Made by a program: the position numbers and the translations under genes. Positions 22,705 through 25,728 of a stretch of 25,728 bases of DNA are shown here, piece by piece (the first letter of the stretch is position 1; each line of letters starts with the position of its first letter). This DNA comes from Deferribacteraceae bacterium UBA1873 (GTDB lineage: Bacteria > Chrysiogenota > Deferribacteres > Deferribacterales > Flexistipitaceae), in assembly GCA_002338145.1 (NCBI GenBank), contig DDHP01000041.1, positions 1 to 25,728 on the forward strand, given 5' to 3'. Under the pieces are notes generated by a model. That model saw only the letters and a list, made by a program, of their open reading frames with translations, made no database searches and was not told the origin of the DNA.

Positions 22705-24471
22705 TTATTCCCCAAGTTTATTTATAGCATCAAATTTACATACTTCAGGACATAAACCACAACCCGTACACATTGTTTCGTCAATAAAAGCTAAGCGTTT
22801 CTCACTGTCCCAAAGTATTGCCGGACATCCAACTTTTACACACGCCTTACATCCTGTACAGTTTTCCCGTATTACAAAATACGGGCTTGAAATCACACTT
22901 CTGTCTGCAAAGATACATGGTCTGTTTGTTATTACCACACTCAGTTCTTCCTTTGCTGTCTCTGCTTTCAGAGTGTCCAGGCACTCTTCCACATTAAAAG
23001 GATCGACAACTTTAACGTTTTTAATTCCCATCCCTTTACATAATGTTTCGATATTTATCTGAGGCGCCGGAGTTCCATTGATGGAAAGTCCCGTTGCAGG
23101 ATTAGGTTGATGTCCTGTCATTCCGGTAATGCGGTTGTCAAGTATGATCACTGTGGATGTCCCTGAATTGTAAAAAGAATTAATAAGGCCGTTTATACCT
23201 GTATGAAGAAAAGTGGAATCACCGATCACAGCAACCGATTTTCTTGCATATTCACCATTTGAGCCCTTATCAATTCCGTGTGCCATAGAAATGCTGGCTC
23301 CCATGCAAACAGTGGAGTGTATCGCTGACAGGGGAGGTAACAACCCAAGTGTATAGCAGCCGATATCCCCGGAAGCAAACAGTTTCAATCTGTTTATTGC
23401 ATAAAATATACCCCTATGGGAGCATCCCGCGCACATGTTTGGAGGACGCTGGGGCAAATCTTTGTCGATATCGTCATATTCAGAGGGAAAACGTAATACT
23501 CCGAAGTCAATATTTTTGAAAAGTTTGCTCACTCTCTCAACAGACAGCTCCCCCATTAGCGACCTGTCCAGTCGCTGAAGGTTTAAACCATAGGCTATGA
23601 CCTCATTTTCAATAAACGGATCAAGTTCTTCCACAACAAAAAGTTTTTCTACCTTTTTGCTGAATTCCTTTATTTTTCCTAAAGGTAAAGGATACACCAT
23701 ATTTAGCTTCAACAAAGAAGCATCAGGAAGAGCCTCTTTTACATATTGATAAGCTATCCCGGAAGTGACTATACCGATTTTTTTACTATTCAGCTCCTCA
23801 GAAGCCAAATTCAGTATATCGTTATCATAGTCAGTCTGAATATTTTTTAGCCTGTCTTCGACAAAAAAATGTCTTTTTCTGGCATTTGCAGGGACCATTA
23901 CCCACTTGGGTATATTCACATCCAGATTTTTTCGGGAAACATTTTCTCTGCTTCCAATATCCACAACTGACATACTATGAGAAAGCCTTGTGACTGACCG
24001 AAGCAAAACAGGTGTGCTGTATTTTTCCGAAATCTCTACTGCTAATTTTACAAAATGTTTGGCTTCATTACTGTCCGAAGGCTCAAGCATAGGTATTTTG
24101 GCAAACCGTGCATAGTGTCTGCTGTCCTGCTCATTTTGGGAACTGAACATATTGGGATCATCAGCCACTACCACAACAATACCGGCGTTAACGCCGGTAT
24201 AACTTAAAGTCATGAGAGGATCAGAAGCTACATTTAATCCGACATGTTTCATACATGTCATTGAGCGTGTTCCGGCAATACTGGAGCCTATAGCAACTTC
24301 AAGAGCAACCTTTTCATTAGTTGCCCATTCAGAATATATTTCATCATACATTTTAATATTATCGGTAATTTCGCTGCTGGGTGTCCCGGGATACGAGCTC
24401 ACAAGCCCTATTCCTGATTCATACGCCCCTCTTGCAATCGCAGCATTCCCGCTTAGAACTCTTTTTTCCAT
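22705..24471 (-). CDS. iorA: Indolepyruvate ferredoxin oxidoreductase, alpha subunit
   Basis: IorA carries thiamine pyrophosphate and the iron-sulfur clusters of the aryl-pyruvate:ferredoxin oxidoreductase. The 588-aa protein has an N-terminal pyrimidine-binding domain (GNAAIARGAYESGIGLVSSYPGTP) and a middle domain. The TPP domain has GCSHRGIFYAI, GDIGCYTLG and GDSTFLHTGINGL...DNRITGMTGHQ. The C-terminal ferredoxin domain has eight cysteines in two clusters: C-x2-C-x2-C-x4-C-P and C-x2-C-x2-C-x3-C. The longer spacing in the first cluster (KVGCP) is a feature of this family. It shares one base with the stop of the upstream TPR-like gene (TAATG) and is followed by iorB. Confidence 0.97.
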   Translation of the reverse strand: MEKRVLSGNAAIARGAYESGIGLVSSYPGTPSSEITDNIKMYDEIYSEWATNEKVALEVAIGSSIAGTRSMTCMKHVGLNVASDPLMTLSYTGVNAGIVVVVADDPNMFSSQNEQDSRHYARFAKIPMLEPSDSNEAKHFVKLAVEISEKYSTPVLLRSVTRLSHSMSVVDIGSRENVSRKNLDVNIPKWVMVPANARKRHFFVEDRLKNIQTDYDNDILNLASEELNSKKIGIVTSGIAYQYVKEALPDASLLKLNMVYPLPLGKIKEFSKKVEKLFVVEELDPFIENEVIAYGLNLQRLDRSLMGELSVERVSKLFKNIDFGVLRFPSEYDDIDKDLPQRPPNMCAGCSHRGIFYAINRLKLFASGDIGCYTLGLLPPLSAIHSTVCMGASISMAHGIDKGSNGEYARKSVAVIGDSTFLHTGINGLINSFYNSGTSTVIILDNRITGMTGHQPNPATGLSINGTPAPQINIETLCKGMGIKNVKVVDPFNVEECLDTLKAETAKEELSVVITNRPCIFADRSVISSPYFVIRENCTGCKACVKVGCPAILWDSEKRLAFIDETMCTGCGLCPEVCKFDAINKLGE

Positions 24472-25040
24472 TAAAACTGCTCCCAGTTTTTCAGCAGCTC
24501 TGTCAATCTGCTATCTGAATATTTACCACTGAATTCCTCTATTCTGTTTTCATCATAATCGGAAGTTAATATATCCCTATATTCCCAAAGCTGTGTCAAG
24601 TATGAATTGTTAATATACTGTGAAATATTCACGTTATGACCAAGATCAAAAAGTACACTGTCGGCTAATTCTCTGTACTGTTTGCCCACCTGCTGTAAAA
24701 GTTTTTCAGCTTCAGCAACATTGCCGTTTTTTATATAATAAGTTGCAGCTTTCAGTCTTGTATAATCTGCGATTTCACTAATACTTGTTCCAAAATTCAC
24801 AAAATCCTTAATGTTAGCGTCCTGAGCAATGCCAGACTGCAACATATTTTCATATTGCCCCAGTTGGCTTATTTTTTGTTGTTTGGAACTTTGCATAGCA
24901 GTAAAAACTATATAAACAACAATGAATAAACCTATCACTGCCCCTATAAAAAACAAAATTTTTCTAAAGTTTCTCTCAAGAAAAGCCTCAACCTTATCAA
25001 CCGGGATTTCTTCGGTATTTTTACGTTTATTCTTAGCCAT
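24471..25040 (-). CDS. Membrane-anchored TPR-like protein, function unknown (YfgM-like architecture)
   Basis: This 189-aa protein has a charged cytoplasmic N-terminus (KNKRKNTEEIPVDKVEAFLERN) and one transmembrane helix (about 29-50, ILFFIGAVIGLFIVVYIVF). The helical extracytoplasmic part includes a TPR-like hairpin (about 92-130, RLKAATYYIKNGNVAEAEKLLQQVG). This layout recalls the YfgM/TPR-21 proteins that assist periplasmic chaperones at SecYEG, but no family-specific motif confirms it. GGAGG six bases before the ATG lies in the end of the upstream PHP gene, and its stop overlaps the iorA start by one base, so translation is coupled to iorA. A functional link with IorAB is not implied by sequence. 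Confidence 0.8.
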   Translation of the reverse strand: MAKNKRKNTEEIPVDKVEAFLERNFRKILFFIGAVIGLFIVVYIVFTAMQSSKQQKISQLGQYENMLQSGIAQDANIKDFVNFGTSISEIADYTRLKAATYYIKNGNVAEAEKLLQQVGKQYRELADSVLFDLGHNVNISQYINNSYLTQLWEYRDILTSDYDENRIEEFSGKYSDSRLTELLKNWEQF

Positions 25041-25703
25041 TTAGCCCTCCAGCTTGGATTTAAAAAGGAATCTATTGTTTTCAAAAATATCTTTAATTTC
25101 CGAATCAGTAAGACCGCTGCCTTTCATTATTTTTGAAGCCATTTCAGAAGTTACAGCATCTCCCGGAGCGTGAAAATCATTGTTAATAACAAGTTTTGCA
25201 CCTGTTTTGAGGGCAACAGAAGCCACATGTCCATTTGTCAAAGAATGACCTTTTCGTGTGGTAATTTCCAGAAAAACGTTCTTAGCTGCTGCAAGCTCTG
25301 CTTCTTCTTTTGTTATTAACCCCGGATGCGACAATATGTCAACCTCAGCTTCGATAGCTGCTCTGTTTGTCCCTTCAGTAACCGGCTCCACAATTGTTTC
25401 TCCGTGAACCACGATAATATCAGCACCTTTATCAATGGCATTTTCCTTGATTTCTTTGATTAACTCAGGCGGAACATGAGTCAGCTCCAGCCCCACCAGT
25501 ACATTAAAGCCTGAGTTTAAAGCATTTAATCGTTTTTTTAATTTTAGCTGGTTTTCAAGAATAAATTCATAATTGCTATGATCAGCATGATCGGTAAAAG
25601 CTATACCTTTGTAACCGGAAATTTTAGCCCTTCTGGCAGATTCAGCAGGAATCAGCTCACCGTCACTAAAAGTTGTATGTGTATGCAAATCATATTCAAA
25701 CAT
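25041..25703 (-). CDS. PHP-domain phosphoesterase, histidinol-phosphatase-like
   Basis: This 220-aa protein belongs to the PHP metal-dependent phosphoesterase superfamily. Ligand motifs appear in order: DLHTHTTFSDG (5-15), AFTDHADHSN, a Glu in LVGLELTHV, a His in VVHGETI, ILSHPGLI, and INNDFHAPGD near the C-terminus. It is shorter than classical HisK histidinol phosphatase (about 260-270 aa) and different in sequence from the other PHP protein in this window. The substrate is unknown. The ATG has GGAGG only 2 bases ahead, an unusually tight spacing; an in-frame TTG at 25712 has no ribosome site. It is upstream of, and adjacent to, the TPR-like gene, in a unit with iorAB. Confidence 0.85.
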   Translation of the reverse strand: MFEYDLHTHTTFSDGELIPAESARRAKISGYKGIAFTDHADHSNYEFILENQLKLKKRLNALNSGFNVLVGLELTHVPPELIKEIKENAIDKGADIIVVHGETIVEPVTEGTNRAAIEAEVDILSHPGLITKEEAELAAAKNVFLEITTRKGHSLTNGHVASVALKTGAKLVINNDFHAPGDAVTSEMASKIMKGSGLTDSEIKDIFENNRFLFKSKLEG

Positions 25704-25728
25704 AGCCTCCAATAATATTCAAAACTCA

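Overview
The window is AT-rich chromosomal DNA from a Gram-negative, probably anaerobic bacterium. Gene content and protein style suggest Deferribacterota (Flexistipes/Deferribacter-like). This is recollection and inference, since no search was possible. Supporting points are an envelope-stress sigma/anti-sigma/RseB/DegP set (so a periplasm), FdhD plus MobA (molybdo-formate dehydrogenase maturation), and the oxygen-sensitive indolepyruvate:ferredoxin oxidoreductase IorAB. Nearly every gene lies on the minus strand; only one ABC ATPase gene is on the plus strand. No phage, IS transposase, CRISPR array or rRNA was seen.

Layout from low to high coordinates: a truncated response regulator; pyrF-pyrE (end of UMP synthesis); a 383-base gap; a macromolecular-synthesis operon made of an alpha/beta-hydrolase-like gene, dnaG and rpoD; the lone plus-strand dppD; a two-sided terminator; a sigma-E-type operon (rpoE, zinc anti-sigma, rseB-like, degP); a repeat-packed gap of about 0.6 kb; a tRNA-Thr(CGU) whose first 18 nt double as the end of rnr; and a long run of overlapping genes transcribed mobA, fdhD, uvrB, PBP1A, NtrB-like, NtrC-like, rnr, tRNA. 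Beyond a second intergenic repeat element come a PHP phosphoesterase, iorB, iorA, a membrane-anchored TPR-like protein and a second PHP protein.

The genes fall into tightly coupled units with ATGA-type overlaps and few promoters. The best promoter candidate lies just after the PHP gene, with a perfect TTGACA and an extended -10. It would start the mobA-to-tRNA unit and place a 137-bp inverted-repeat (MITE-like) element in the mRNA leader.

The most unusual non-coding structures are that element and a 50-nt sequence downstream of the tRNA that folds with no unpaired junction base into a perfect three-way junction (11-bp stem carrying two 3-nt-loop hairpins). The most unusual protein is a small alpha/beta-hydrolase-like gene before dnaG that keeps its Ser and Asp motifs but has Phe where the catalytic His is expected.
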